Source: Cudoniella acicularis
Taxonomy: Eukaryota > Ascomycota > Leotiomycetes > Helotiales > Helotiaceae
Assembly (NCBI GenBank): GCA_013054445.1
Contig: JAAMPI010000221.1
Location: forward strand, 1-50,634
DNA length: 50,634 nt
Direction: 5' to 3'
The notes below the pieces were generated by a model that searched no databases, was not told the origin of the DNA, and saw only the letters and a list, made by a program, of their open reading frames with translations. Made by a program: the position numbers and the translations under genes. This document shows positions 1-12,259 of this stretch, in pieces. The stretch's first letter is position 1; each line of letters begins with the position of its first letter.

Positions 1-1200
1 TTTCTACCCTCCTCCCTTCCCCTTTCCCTTACCTCACTCACCACGCAACAACGCAGCAACGCCAAGAGTCCGGCCGACACATCCAAAGCTCCGCAAAGTA
101 CAATAAGAGCGGAAGTACCGGAACGTACGGCCCCGGATCTACATCCGGCTCTCCCCACCTCACGTTACACAGCATATTGCATGAACATGCGATTACGCTA
201 CAATCCTGCACCACTATCGCATTCAGAACACGCATAAACACGTACACCTCGAATTTCCTTGCTCGCTGTGCAAGACAGGCTTCAATGTGGATAAGCCAAC
301 GGGCGTTAAGAAAGACAGGTGAGGTTACACAACATACGAAAACCCGATTTGTCGATGCATGGCTCAAGTGGGGTTGCACGGCGTCCCCACCACCTCCACT
401 GAATTCTCCGTGCTTCCGACATACATATCTTCAGCGTTGTTGTGTAACCTCCCTGTCCCGCATCACACTTCGCGTACCGGGGGTTACACGACATTGGTTC
501 TCCTCTCATTTTTGACTGCAATGCAAGGTCACTCACTTATTCACTCTGGTTCTGACTCACCAACTTCTCCTGCATATTATTTTCTTGCTTTCTTATAATA
601 CAGATTTGAACCCCTGATTATAAAAGAGATAATACTACTCGTAGAATAATTTCATAAAATGTATATTATATTCTCTTATCTCCAACGTATAGGCTGCGAG
701 CCGCGAGGACCCGAGGTAAGGTGTTGTGATGATCATCACAATAAAGCGATGCCACACGACATCATTTCTGCTGCTGTTGGGCTTCTATCATGTCTCTTCT
801 GACTCACTTCCTCCTTACCTCATTCGCCCCTTGTTTGATTCTCATCGTTCTTTCACCTAGGATACTGTATAATTCTTAAAACCGTTTCCTTCCAACGTTC
901 AACGCCCCGACTAGGAGGATGCGAGGCGGGGAGGGTGGGTTACACAGCATATATATCTTCCGATAGTGCATCCGTAAGGGAAGATAAGTGGTAAGCTCAG
1001 GTTACACAACATGTGTTGTTTCCACTGATCCCTTCCACCACTTGATGTTCTGTCCTTCTGACTCACTCCCCGGCCCCCCTTGCATCACTCTCATCCTTCT
1101 CATTCTCACACACCTTCCAGAATATAAGGCTTAGCTCCCGACCACGAGGATGCGACGCAAGGTTTTAACTCGCACAACATACGATCATTCGTACGTAGGT
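1..1200. repeat. Decayed repetitive region with GGTTACACAACAT motif copies
   Basis: The motif GGTTACACARCAT or a one-base variant occurs at 164-175, 323-335, 482-494, 938-950 and 1000-1012, and inverted at about 438-449. A weaker version is at 1171-1180. Two other phrases recur: a GAGGATGCGA-type phrase at about 690, 915 and 1146, and a CTGACTCACT-type phrase at about 551, 798 and 1059, both with 220-260 bp spacing. This looks like an old diverged tandem repeat, or nested MITE-like elements. The 323/449 pair is in inverted orientation and would delimit a 127-bp unit. The short open frames here have no protein-like features. Confidence 0.5.
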
Positions 1201-3064
1201 GTGGTTGCACAAATTCGATTTCTACGGCGGGGAGTCAGAAAATACCCTTGTATGCCAGTTATCGTTTTTGCACCCTTGGAATATTCATTGGAACCGGTAT
1301 CTTCGGGACCCTCCTCATGTTGCATAGTAACGTGAAATAAATGCACAGGAATTATTCTGACTTCCCTTTCCTTTCCGAAAAAAAAGTCACCTTATTCGAA
1401 CTTCCGAATGAGGTAGTGCATAATGACTACAGGTCTTGCGCCTCCATTCCATTTCCCCATACCTTCATCAATGCAAGCCTGCCAGGGTGATGGAAATTCA
1501 AAAGAACGTAAACCCCAAGAACAAGAAAAGCACAGCCTGGGGAGTGAATCTGAAAAAAACCCATAAAACAAGAAAAGGAAAAAAAGAAAAGGTTCGAACC
1601 ACTCTATCGGGACACACCGTTCTGTGCAAAAAAATAAAGACTGAACCCCCACACCCATTTCGCCGGGAAAAAGACCCTTAACGATGGATGGTAAAGTGGT
1701 ACCAATGCGGTACTTTCCGGTATTATTATCCCTGCGTTACGGTCCTGTAAGCGGCTCGGGCCCTCCCTTTCTACCTTTCCGAAAGTACCCACTCGAGTGC
1801 TTTAGCTTCAGTGTGCACAGACAGAACGGAACGACTCGTTCTCGGGGTTTTAGAATAGAACTTCAAAGTTCACGATATTTTCTTTTGATTGATCGTTTTC
1901 AACGGGAAAATCAAAAAGTTTTTAACCGCGCGAACCCTTGAAACTCACTGTATCAGAAACATTAAAGAAAGAAATAGATCATCCCGCGCATTTTAAGTCC
2001 AAGGTAAGCAACCCCACGAAAATTTCCACCCGCTGGGGCGCAGCACGATGGAGAAAACAACGAGAGGGAATGAAAAAGTGAGGCGTAAGCGGTGTGGATA
2101 CATGCTCGCCTCACTTTCATCCTTCACCCACCAGCTGAATCAAAGAGCCCTAAGAAGGAACCAGCACCCGCGCGTCACTCGTCTCACGGTAGGAGGCGGT
2201 GAGGTCAACAAGCAGTAATGTCTCGTTCTTCCGCAGCAAGACCTCGTAATGTGACCGAAAACTTCCCAAGACATTCTAAGACAAATGCATGCATGTTTGA
2301 CATAAAGTTTTACTATGAGCTGAGCGAGATGTAAAGCAGCAAGCAGTAAGAACTTTCTTGATCCTTCGACTTTTCATTTCGTGTAAAGCAGCGACTTGCA
2401 AGTGACTTTAAAGTTAAACATTTCCGCTTTGAAAGGAACTCTTGAGGGCGATATGCTGTGTATAAATATAAAGAAAGGGGGACGCCTGGAGAGGGGATGC
2501 GGATATTTATTTTCGAAATCTCTTCAAATCTTCAACATAACGCGGCGGGAGAAAAGAACGACGAGTGCTACGCGCTGATAACGTGGTCAGCCATCAAAAT
2601 CCCTAAATTAGTGCACAATTAGTTGACTGTTATTAGCAACTTGCAAGGAGTGAAAGGAAACAATGATATTCTAGACAAAACAGAAAGTTTTTATATGGAG
2701 TCAACTAAAACGAATGACTTCCTCGCTAATAAATGCTTCAAATACCAAGAGACCATCACCTCCTTCCATTTTCGTACGGTGCGCTTGCAAAAACTCTTGT
2801 CCTTGCTAATATCTTGAAGGATCTAGGTGGGATCGGAGCGATTCAAAGCACATCTAAACTCAAACACTACTCAACACGCAAGCAATCTCCCAGGCTATAC
2901 TATAGCCGAAAAAAGACACGGGAGCCATACTGATGGACTAAGATAAGATGCGGAGCAAAAGAGGCAGGTTCCAACAGCGCTTCTCAAAGCGAAACGTATA
3001 TTCAACAACTCGGTGGAATAGTCCTTGAAAAAGATAAAAGATGGCAGGTATATCTAAGCAGCCC
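1201..3064. other. Intergenic, no gene recognised
   Basis: I see no supportable gene. The region is A-rich around 1490-1680. It contains one perfect 11-bp inverted repeat, AAAGTGAGGCG at 2075-2085 and its complement at 2107-2117, with a 21-nt loop. The short open frames on both strands lack domain-like composition or splice-supported continuity. Confidence 0.5.
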
Positions 3065-4524
3065 TCAACGACGCGATCGTCGACTCTCTTTCCCTTTCTT
3101 ATGGGCTCCACCAGAATCTCTTGGCGATTTGTTAGAGTCCTTCGGAGGCTTGTGGTTCGTTGGCTTTTCGACTGGTCCAAGTGTCTCGGAAGGTTTTACG
3201 TGAGAGTTTGCGATTAGCGTAGGAAGCCAATCCCTTTCAACCATTCCAATGCTGAGAACTCGAACATAATTCTCGACGGTGTAGATCTTGCTGTAGTTCA
3301 ATCGAGAATAGACTCCAAGATCTCCCTCGGGACCTTTCTGGTCTTTATGGACTTTGATCGGATCCTTGCTAAGATTCTCTTTCACAATCGAACCATCGTT
3401 TGCCACGTACGAGTGCTCTGGTGGACAATCTTGGCTGGTGTAAATTATTGCATGTTGTTGCCGCTCGGGAAGATTTGGCTTCAAAGTCGCTTGGCCGTTG
3501 TAAGTATGGATTGGCCTAAGGTCCTGATCAGTCCACATCAACCCAGACGGTTTATGATTCAAACTTACGAGCAGATGCTGTTTCCATAGCCTTCTTTTAT
3601 TACAACAAAACGACGGATCTCACTGTAAGCACCTTGCTCGAGCCATACCGTGGAATAGTGCGTGCCGTTACGGGTCCCACCCATTTGTTGATTCTGCGAC
3701 TTGGCAGGCTCTGTCCAGAGCATCATGAAAACCCTCCCAACTTTCCAGAACTTCTTCTGCTCTTTATCGGGTATCACTCGATAACCTTCGACAGTTCAGT
3801 GGTCTGCAAAACCGAGACGTGGGAAACTTACGAGGATCAAGTTTCTCGCGATCTTCTCTATCCGCAGGCCGGCGAATGATGTTGGGAGCATCGAAATTTT
3901 CTAAAGGGGTCATTAGATTATGAGAAAGGGATAGCAAGAGTATTGCCAACCTTGCTCAGGAATCGTGGGAGGGCGAGCCAACGACATGCCTCGCATGGCG
4001 GTTGTGACATCGCTAGCACCATCGTAGTCTCTGCCAGAAGAACCATAATTTGACTTCGAGGAGGCGTAAAGAGTTGACGATGTAGTTGAAGAGGGCGAGT
4101 AGTTGACTCCAGCACTCCTAGAAGTTGTATCCGAGCCGGCAGAAGTGGCAGTGGTGTAATAGGAGTCGGTGCCAGCTGGGAGTGAGGTTTGATAAGCACT
4201 GGCGACAGAGCCCTCTGACCCTTCGGGCGCTTCAGCCCCCCTCGAATAAGGGGTCGCCTGCGGCGTGTAACTAGCGCGGTTTGAATAGGGTAAGGTGGAG
4301 CCTCCTGTCGAGAAGACGTTTTCACCTGGGCTGCGAGGGGTTTCCGCTTGTTGTTGTTGTGTCTGTGTGGCATCGGCATAACGATACTCGTACTCCACCT
4401 CGCCGTATGTATTGTATCTCGATGCGTAATAACATCCTCTTCCAGTGTCCCAAATCCAGTCCGACCATTCGGTCGAAAGGTCAACACTCTTCCCTTTGCT
4501 GTTGCTTTTCTGCGAAGGAGCCAT
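3065..4524 (-). CDS. DUF6590 domain protein, four exons
   Basis: Exons (minus strand) are 4524-3951, 3900-3832, 3785-3569 and 3515-3065, giving 436 aa. The introns are 50, 46 and 53 nt, and phases and stop agree. The N-terminal half (about residues 1-190) is a low-complexity Ser/Thr/Tyr/Gln-rich stretch containing WSDWIWD and Tyr-rich segments. The second half carries the fungal DUF6590 pattern: DPRYRV, FWKVGRVFMMLW, then IRRFVVIKEGYG, SPIHTYNGQ, HAIIYT and RLNYSKIYTVENYVRV. The tail is basic and rich in Lys/Ser/Pro. DUF6590 is a fungus-specific domain of unknown function, so no activity is assigned. The splice sites were picked because they alone restore the domain: SPIHTY needs the acceptor at 3516-3517. 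No signal peptide or membrane segment is visible. The gene appears intact. Confidence 0.88.
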
Positions 4525-5314
4525 ATTTGGCGGCGAGAAGCGATTTGGCTACTATTACTCCGTACAACGCGGATAGTTGCGCAGATATGCGCTGGCTAGA
4601 GAAGCCCAAGCTGATACCCACATAACCTTACCTCCGCATTCCGTGTGAATGCGTCAAGAGCCTCATACTGCCCACTGGCCACTCATTCAGCCGTTTTGGC
4701 AAGCTCTTGCATCTGAAGACCACTCTATTATGTGCGAGGTTAATGCAGACGGGACGGCGCGCAGCGTGGAGAAGAAGAACAAAATGGTGTGCCATTGGTC
4801 TGCTGGATTTGCAAATCGCTCAACCAGGGTTTTCAAGATGAATCAAGAACTACACGATTCAGAGCACCCCGGGCGGCGTTTTGGTGCTGCTTTTACGGGA
4901 GAGCACGGTAACACCCTCCACAAAGTGATCCATCCGCGCTGCTTCGCAGCCCGGCTAATGAATAATGTCTATTTACGGAGTAGAGGCCGGAAGAAAATTA
5001 ACGTGTGACGTTGTCATGTTCGTTCCCGCTCAAAGTAAACCACAGTCGCAATCAGATAATGCGACCATTGTCCCGATTCTGAATCGTGCCCAAAAGGCTC
5101 GCTCCCAACCAGATGTCAGTTGCACATTGGGTACTGATCCAAATTCAGCCCAAGTCTTGTCCCTCCCAATCGCTCAAGGTGGCATTGCTGCTACGTGTCG
5201 GCGCGTCAAAGTCGAGGATTCATCTTGGCTGACTAAATTCAGGTCCCCACGGTATTTGACAAGGCTATCTTGATCGCGCCTTGGGAGCTGCTGTTATTGA
5301 GGTTCTCGCAAGGG
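4525..5314. other. Intergenic between divergent genes
   Basis: This 790-bp gap separates the minus-strand DUF6590 gene from the plus-strand gene at 5315, so it should hold both promoters. A 119-codon open frame at 4649-5008 has no recognisable family and is probably chance. I see no clear TATA box. Confidence 0.4.
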
Positions 5315-6670
5315 ATGGGCACCGAGGCTGAAAACCCCAGGAGCGACTCGCCAGAAAGCCATGTTGAGGAGCAAACGGGAACTCCAAATCATGGTGTTGA
5401 CATCGATACAGTGCGATTTCCAACTGGACGTCCAACAACCGTCGAGGGAGACCGCCTGGTGGGGTTGATGCAAGGACTACAGCGAGTTGCACGATTGCAA
5501 GAGGAGCTCTCCAACACCCAAATCGATTTTCGACAAAAGAGACGCGAAGCTGCATTCCAACGAGAAATTGTCTGGGACTGCGACGCAAGGTTTATGAGAG
5601 AGCTTCAACAGATGATTGCTCGTGGACGACATCATTTACTTGAAGAATTTGACCGACTCGAAAAGCTAGCCAACCAATGTCAGGCTGCCCGAGATGACCT
5701 CGGCCCCCTTGAGCAAGAGGGTATCGAGGCCGAACAGCGGTGGGAAGGTCAAGTATGGAGCCTTCGACAGGCCGAGAGCCACGTCTACAATGACTTTGAC
5801 GATGAATTTCGAATGGCTGAATCCTATCCGGCGGCTCCATTGAGTGCCGACTCGAGCGAGTATGAATCACAGTCCGAGCCAGAGACTGAGCAGTTCGAAG
5901 ATGGTCTTACGGAACATCAAACTAGGCTGGTCTCGAAGATGGTCAGTATTGGATCGGGTTCAGATAGGTCATGGAACCAGGCATTTGGAATCGAGTCAAC
6001 GTCCAATGTGTATACTCACATGTCCGGGGAGCCGATTCTACTTGGTGTGGGGGAACCCCATGAGAGTGAAGCTCCGCCATGTCGACCTGGACCAAGCACC
6101 GACGCCTGGGACTCTGATTCTGGAATTGCAGATATTGATCGGGTAGAAAGACAGCGAGCCGAAACTTTGATGGGACCTCCACAAACGCTGCCCGAACGGA
6201 GATATGGCAGCGAACTGTATCCAAATCTACTCACAGACTTTGGATCTAAAAGGGATCGAGTCAACAAGTGGCTGGAGAATACTTTCCTCACATCTCGTAT
6301 TGAAGGAGTCTCGATCTTCACAATCTTGAAAGATGAATTGGAAATTGAAAAAAAGGAGATGCCGTCGAATTGGTCAGAATTGGTGATAGCCTTCTGGGAA
6401 CTTGACGCGGCAGCGACACCAGCCAGCCGCCATTTCGAGCAAGATCCGACCCGAATACAAGAGGTTAGTGGTTCGACGAAAATCATAACTGAAAGTCGCC
6501 ACGTAGCAGGGGAAGTGAGTAAGAGTAAAGTGGGGTTTGCAACAGATCCGCTTCCGGTACTGGGGAAGAATTATTTGGTCCCAATATCATCAGGGCCGTC
6601 TCCGCCTCAATCGCATTCAAACTCTGACAATGGCCATATTCTACTCCAAAAGGAGCACCGGCCCCCTTGA
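5315..6670 (+). CDS. Hypothetical coiled-coil fungal protein, single exon
   Basis: A single uninterrupted frame encodes 451 aa from the ATG at 5315. An in-frame upstream ATG at 5270 would add 15 hydrophobic residues; I prefer 5315 because MGTEAENPRSDSPE begins the hydrophilic body. Residues of about 55-160 are rich in Glu, Arg, Gln and Leu with few prolines (RLQEELSN, FRQKRREAAFQREI, LEEFDRLEKLANQ) and should form a coiled coil. An acidic, Ser-rich linker follows. A second conserved-looking block near residues 305-365 (DFGSKRDRVNKWLENTF) is followed by a Ser/Pro-rich tail. I do not recognise the family. The length and composition argue for a real gene. It has no signal peptide or transmembrane segment, so it is probably cytosolic or nuclear. 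Confidence 0.75.
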   Translation: MGTEAENPRSDSPESHVEEQTGTPNHGVDIDTVRFPTGRPTTVEGDRLVGLMQGLQRVARLQEELSNTQIDFRQKRREAAFQREIVWDCDARFMRELQQMIARGRHHLLEEFDRLEKLANQCQAARDDLGPLEQEGIEAEQRWEGQVWSLRQAESHVYNDFDDEFRMAESYPAAPLSADSSEYESQSEPETEQFEDGLTEHQTRLVSKMVSIGSGSDRSWNQAFGIESTSNVYTHMSGEPILLGVGEPHESEAPPCRPGPSTDAWDSDSGIADIDRVERQRAETLMGPPQTLPERRYGSELYPNLLTDFGSKRDRVNKWLENTFLTSRIEGVSIFTILKDELEIEKKEMPSNWSELVIAFWELDAAATPASRHFEQDPTRIQEVSGSTKIITESRHVAGEVSKSKVGFATDPLPVLGKNYLVPISSGPSPPQSHSNSDNGHILLQKEHRPP

Positions 6671-9024
6671 GCAGCAAGTTTGTGTACCTTATTCTCCAAC
6701 CACACAGACCGTTTTCTGAATTTTTGGGAGGTGATCTGACTTGAAACGGCCCTCGAGGAATTAACTGATCTATTATCAGGAATGAATAAATAAGCAGGAA
6801 TAGTGGTATTTTCTCATTGGACGTGTTCCACATTAGTTAGACCTCAAAATCAACAGATTCCACGAGATAGTCAACTTCAAAGATTCTCCTCTCAGCCTTC
6901 TCAGTCCTTGGAATAAACGGCGCCCAGCCTAGTCCTTGTTACAGGCACTCATTTCCGTGGCGAATAAGAAAAAAGCGGGAGGGAAATAAAAGCGGCAGGG
7001 TTCCTGCACGAAGCACTGGAAAGGGATTGGGCGACCCTTGCAACGTGGGTATCACTGCACGAACTCGTGCAGATAACCCTCAACGTTGCGTCCCGCCCGT
7101 CATGCAATGGGTCACCTGCCTCTATGGCGGGCATTTTTAAATCTGTTCCAGTGAAGAGGTTCTCGAAGCAAGTCCAAAATGCCTGTGCTGAGCTCGATGG
7201 AACGGGCTTCGAGGGAAAGGTCGCGATAGCTTCAGTTTGCCGTTCATCCGGCGGCGAGTGTCGGACTGTCTGTTTCCAAGGGAGTTTGTTTGTCATCCGG
7301 CTCTTTGGTGTTGTCAATGAGCTGTCGTATTTCCAATATAGCCAACCACAGCGGGACGGACCGCAACTGGCTTGATCGGGCTTGTTTCAACCGGATGTGC
7401 TCAGCCCAAGTCGCACCCCCGCTCCGGACAGCTTAGTGTTACCACGGTTTGTTTCGTCCACTCCATGGTTGGGCCTGACTTGGAGGAGGTGATGGAAGAC
7501 AAAGGATAGCGCTGGGTTTGAAGGCAGTGTAACAGGAGGGTCAACATCTGGTGATTTCGGATTCGCAACTACATGTCCAAGCAGTTCCTGGAGCTCGTTA
7601 CTCGTTAGTACGTTGTAGTGGTCCCGACGCTACAGAACCACCTGAGCGCCATCAGAGCAGAACATTGCATGGCATGATCGATCGAATCGGCGCATGGATG
7701 GCCAGTCACGCCACGTGCGAGGACCCAAACAAACGAATATCAAGCTCCAGTCGGCGTCGGCATGGCATGGCATGCACGGCGATGGCCGGCTGCACAGTGT
7801 TGGAAACTTGTTGATGCCGATGCAAATGCAATCTTGAAAGTCGCCCCGGACCCGCGACAGTGGAAACAGAAAAGCCTCGACAAACGGGGCGCACGTTAGC
7901 CTGCAAGCCATTCACGGTCCTCCAGGGATGTCCAGAAGTCATGTGATTGTGGGGATTTGTGATTTCGCAGAAAACGACGAACGAGATATCGGAATCAGGG
8001 CGGCGTTTGCAATACGGATCGCCATGCGCATGGGTGTTGCGAGATCCCCATGTCTCTGTGGCTAGTTGCATCGTGGCGTCTGCTTGGTGCGCTTGGTGCG
8101 ACGTGAGCCTCGCACATTGGTGGAGGTACCTAGCCTTGGTGCGTGTACCTCCGTTCTCCGTAGGTGTTGGTGTAGGTGTAAGTCCGGAGTAAAGAAGCTG
8201 GGGATGTTCGCAGTGCTGGCGCCCAGACGATGGTGGCGAAGGTTGAGCTGTCGATGGTCTAGTCAGTGTCAGCTTGCATGGGGTGTGTTGGAGGCTGCGA
8301 TGGGATGAAAGATGAAAGACGTGTTCGAGAAGTTATGTTGGTGTTGATTTGAAGGAAAAGTACGAAGTAGAGTTTCGCGACTAGGCGACGCGACACCACC
8401 TGCAGCAGAGGACGAATCTTACATGAATCTTACATATGGCCCGGGGTGAACAATCTCCGGACTCCGTGCACTAGCTCCTCATGCCTCAACAGCTCCTCCA
8501 TAGTTCCAAACACCATCCTTCTCCATCTCAATGTCCAAGACCGTACTTTGTACACACTACACCACACCACACCACACCACACCACACCAGAGCAGCTATC
8601 AGCCTTACAGCTACAGGCACAAATGGCGTTGTCCTCTGTTACAAGACCATCTTATCGCCTTTTCGTCCAAACCAATGTGTTGTTTGGGGCACCAGATCCT
8701 CTTAATCTATCAACACATTCTCCCCCAACGTCATTTTCTTTTCACGTTCTTCAAGCTCCCTAGCCCCACTCCGGCGGGCGGCATGCGGCGGTACCATAAC
8801 TGCACCCGGCCGAACTGCACGCTGTCAAAAAGCGTTCCATCAGCACTAAATTCCTGCACTCAATTTACGTACACTACCTAGGTACCCAAGTGCCTAGGTA
8901 TTTCATCCGGCAATGATCGCACGGAGGCTCGATGCCTCCTAAGGGATACCAGTAAGTGACCGAATCTCTTTTCAATGTCTTCGCCGTAAAGTTACCATAC
9001 CGTACTCCCAGCGTACCCGAGGAA
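6671..9024. other. Intergenic with ACCAC microsatellite and CCTAGGTA motifs
   Basis: No gene is supported over these 2.35 kb. A perfect ACCAC microsatellite spans 8561-8588. The palindrome-like motif CCTAGGTA occurs twice just upstream of the following gene (about 8877-8899), so the region probably includes its promoter and 5' UTR. GC-rich short open frames at 7067-7375 and 7551-8192 lack family features. Confidence 0.45.
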
Positions 9025-11800
9025 ATGACTCGCAATGATCAATCAGACCAAGCACACTTGCTTCAGCATGCTGCGAGCTTCGCAGATAGCTTAAATCCAA
9101 CTCAGGGATATGAACTCGATGAGATAGCGTCCGGCGACATAACATCGCATAAAGGATCCATTTCGTCCGAATACTCTCCTTCGTATACTTCTCTCCCGGA
9201 TGGGGGACAAAATGGAGGTGACACAGAGGATTCAGCATCGCTATGCCAAAGGTGAGTGTGCACGAGTACCTTGTGGCCGATGACCCTTATATTGATAGCC
9301 ACTAGATCCACATCATCCTTCTCGAATCGCCCGTCGCAATTACCAAGTCGAAAATCTAAAGTCAGAAATGCCTACGAACGCTCCATGCGCTTCATACTCC
9401 GTTCGGGAGCATACGCGCCTCACATCTCCTACCAGCGGGCGCATCCCAAGGGACAAGAAGGACCTCACCGGTGGAGCGGTTGGCGTGGAGGTTGCCTTGC
9501 TGCAGCTACGCTCGCATGCCTTGTTCTCTTGATCAACTTAACTTTCACAATATGGGCTGCTGCGAAGTCACAAAGCGGCATGAAAATAGGAGCTATCTAC
9601 GAGGGCGATTGCCAAACTGTGCAGAGGTCCGATTCACGCCTGCATATCGCTATCAACGCCCTGGGGACATTATTACTTGGGGCAAGTAATTATACCATGC
9701 AATGTTTGAGTTCCCCTACGCGGAGTGAAGTCGACGAAGCCCACTCGCAAGGAAAGTACCTAGATATTGGCCTCCCAAGTTTTAGGAACCTCAGTGGCTG
9801 GCTAAAGAAGCTACTCTTCGCGTTACTCGCAATTTCGACAATGCCTTTACATTTCTTGTGAGTCTTCAAATACATCGATTTGTGTCTCCCCAATTCAAGA
9901 AGGCAATGTTTTCTAACCTTGGACAGATGGAATTCCGCTATATTTACCACCACTCAGGCTCTCAACTACGATGTTTTTCTCGTAACTCCAAATTTTTTTT
10001 AGCCAACCCACAATCGATTGTCATCAAAATGCTACTATACAATATCAGGATGAAAGCTATACCTACTTCAATCTAGAGTATAGTGGGCCATATTTTGATG
10101 GTTGCAGTACCTCACTGTAAGTCTCAACTTTTCCGCGCAAACTTCCCTTTCATGCTTGATTCAAGAGTCTAGAGACATGCATATTCTCCTGAAAACTTTT
10201 AGATGGGGTATACTGACTCTGAGATGTTGGCCTTTAGGGACTTGCTCACTCACCAGAGCCAACTAGTTCGACTGAGCAACGAAGAATGTATCAATACTTA
10301 CGGCCGTGGAAACACACTGACGTCACAATGGGGCAATGTCCTTGTAGTAACTAAGGCACTGCTAGCGGAATCCAATCTTACAGTTTTGATGGAGTTCAAG
10401 TACAGCACTTTCGTTTCGAATTGGACTGACAACAACTGGGTATGCGGATCGGAATTTCTGCGCGCAAATGAATACCATTGCGACTACACAATGCTTGCGG
10501 CAGATGCGAGCTCGTGGAGCTTGGGACAGTTTGTGTTAGTGGGTGACAATGATTTGCAACTCGCTGCAACTGAAGAATATCAAATCGACTACTGCATGGC
10601 ACAACCTACCGACTTTAGCGGAAAATGCCAATTGCAATACAGCCTTATCATTATGACAGTTGTTGTAATCGCCAATGCGGTAAAGTTGATCTGTATCTGC
10701 TTGTTGCTTGTAAGTAACAAAGAGCCTGTATTGGCAACAATTGGTGATGGAATCGCGACCTTCCTCCAACGGCCGGATACAACAACTATTGAGAGGCCTT
10801 TTCTGACACGGGATGAAGCAAGGCATTACAAACCTTTGGGTGCTCGTCGGGCGGCAATGTGGAACAAGACCATAGCATCGTCTCGTTGGTGGCAAGCACC
10901 AAGCAAGACTCGATGGATTGTTACTCTACTACTGCAAGCACACCCTTGACGTTCTTTATTTGTCTTTTTTAACACATCAACAGGTGTAGTATCGCCATCA
11001 TCGTTTCCGCTGTTCTCTTAGCCAATGGAAACACGACCTTTAAAAGTTCCTTCCAAACTATTGGAACCTCGCCCTACTCCACAGGCTTTGGCGTCTATAA
11101 CCAATATGCCATACTCGATTTAATAGGCTTATATAACTATCCCAAAGGTAACCAGCAAGTTGGAAGCTCATCTTTCAACTCCAACGGAATACTACTCGCG
11201 ATGGTCGCCATAGCTAATCTTCCACAATTCATTGTCTCGAGTCTCTATTTTGCCTACAACACCATCTACACATCCATGTTATCAGGCTCGGAATGGAGCC
11301 GCTTCTCTGTGCAAAGAAAAGCATTGCGGACTACGACCCCGAGGGGCCAGCAACGCTCCACATACTGGCTTTCCCTACCCTGGACGTACGCAGTCCCTCT
11401 CTCTGTTTCTGCGGCACTCCTCCACTGGTTCCTCTCCCAATCCCTCTTCATTGTGCGCACGGAATGGGTCACCGTGGATGGCGACCTTGAAGACACCTCC
11501 TACATGAATATCGGCTACTCGCCCTTGGCAATCCTCACCTCGCTCTTATTCGGCAGCTTCCTGGTTCTGGTGATGATTGCTAACGGGTTGCGGAAATATC
11601 CCCCGAGTATTCTGGTTGGGAATAATAGTTTGGCGATCGCGGCGGCGTGTCATAGACCGGAGGGCGAGAATGATGCCCATTTGAAGAAGGTGATGTGGGG
11701 TGCTGTTAGTCATGGGGGTGGAACTGATAAGTTACCTGGACATTGTTGTTTTACTGCTGGGAAGGTGAAAATGCCGAATAAGCGGAAGAAATATATATGA
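9025..11800 (+). CDS. DUF6536 multi-pass membrane protein, six exons
   Basis: Exons are 9025-9251, 9306-9857, 9927-9981, 10049-10116, 10238-10933 and 10984-11800, giving 804 aa. Landmarks of the fungal DUF6536 family appear in order: WSGWRGG followed by a transmembrane helix; ALGTLLLGASNYTMQCL; TRSEVDEAHSQGKYLDIG; WNSAIFTTT; EECINTYGR; DYCMAQPTDFSGKCQLQYS before a second helix; GDGIATFL; then a C-terminal block with further helices, PPSILVGNNSLAIAAACH and MWGAVSHGG...PGHCCFT. The family's function is unknown; a plasma-membrane or endomembrane location is inferred. The last intron (10934-10983) must use a GC donor to keep the frame. The fourth intron (10117-10237, 121 nt) is the least certain; it is the phase-consistent choice. 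The ATG at 9025 is the first in-frame one in exon 1. Confidence 0.88.
10934..10983 (+). other. GC-AG intron in the DUF6536 gene
   Basis: Exon 5 ends ...ACTCTACTACT and the intron begins GCAAGC, then ends AACAG before GTGTAGTATC. Splicing gives TLLLCSIAIIVSAVLL, a continuous hydrophobic segment. Without splicing the frame ends at TGA after QAHP. No GT donor in the right phase exists nearby. Confidence 0.8.
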
Positions 11801-12259
11801 CCTGGGTGGGATGGGATGTACTTGTATGAATTTACAATGGGTGGAATTGTGTTTGTGGCGTGTGTGGATGGAATAGCGATCGTGTTTTTGGTTGGTTCCT
11901 GACATGTGGTTGCATTTTTTTTATGGTTTAACAAGGCACGTTTTGAGAGGTATCTAGTATATAATCTTTTACACAGAGATATTAGAGATAATATATTCTT
12001 AATCAATATTTAAATACGGCGTATTGCGCGCTTTAAGGTATATAGGAAAGGCTTTGTAATCTAACATGAGGGGTGAATTGAATCCCTTCCTACTAGTTAA
12101 GCCATTATGCAACGGAGTTTATGTTAAATGGCTGCTGCCTAGCCAGCATACATGCCTGGCTTATACACAGCACTCGCAACTGTGATTGTCGAGCCAGCTT
12201 TTCCGACGCTCTGCAGCACGATGAAAAATCCATGCAATAAATGCCACAGCCTCTTTTAA
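11801..12259. other. 3' UTR and AT-rich intergenic
   Basis: This is the region downstream of the DUF6536 gene. It is AT-rich around 11930-12030 with no gene visible. It leads into the decayed HET fragment. Confidence 0.4.

Noticed and set aside
4649..5008. 119-codon plus-strand frame
   Set aside because: No recognisable features, and it lies in the shared promoter region of two divergent genes.
8561..8588. Interstitial telomere-like repeat
   Set aside because: The unit is ACCAC, not the TTAGGG type found in filamentous fungi; it is a simple microsatellite.
10203..10237. Acceptor at 10201-10202 as start of exon 5 of the DUF6536 gene
   Set aside because: It puts the exon out of frame with the preceding GCSTSL exon and hits a stop; the acceptor at 10236-10237 keeps phase.
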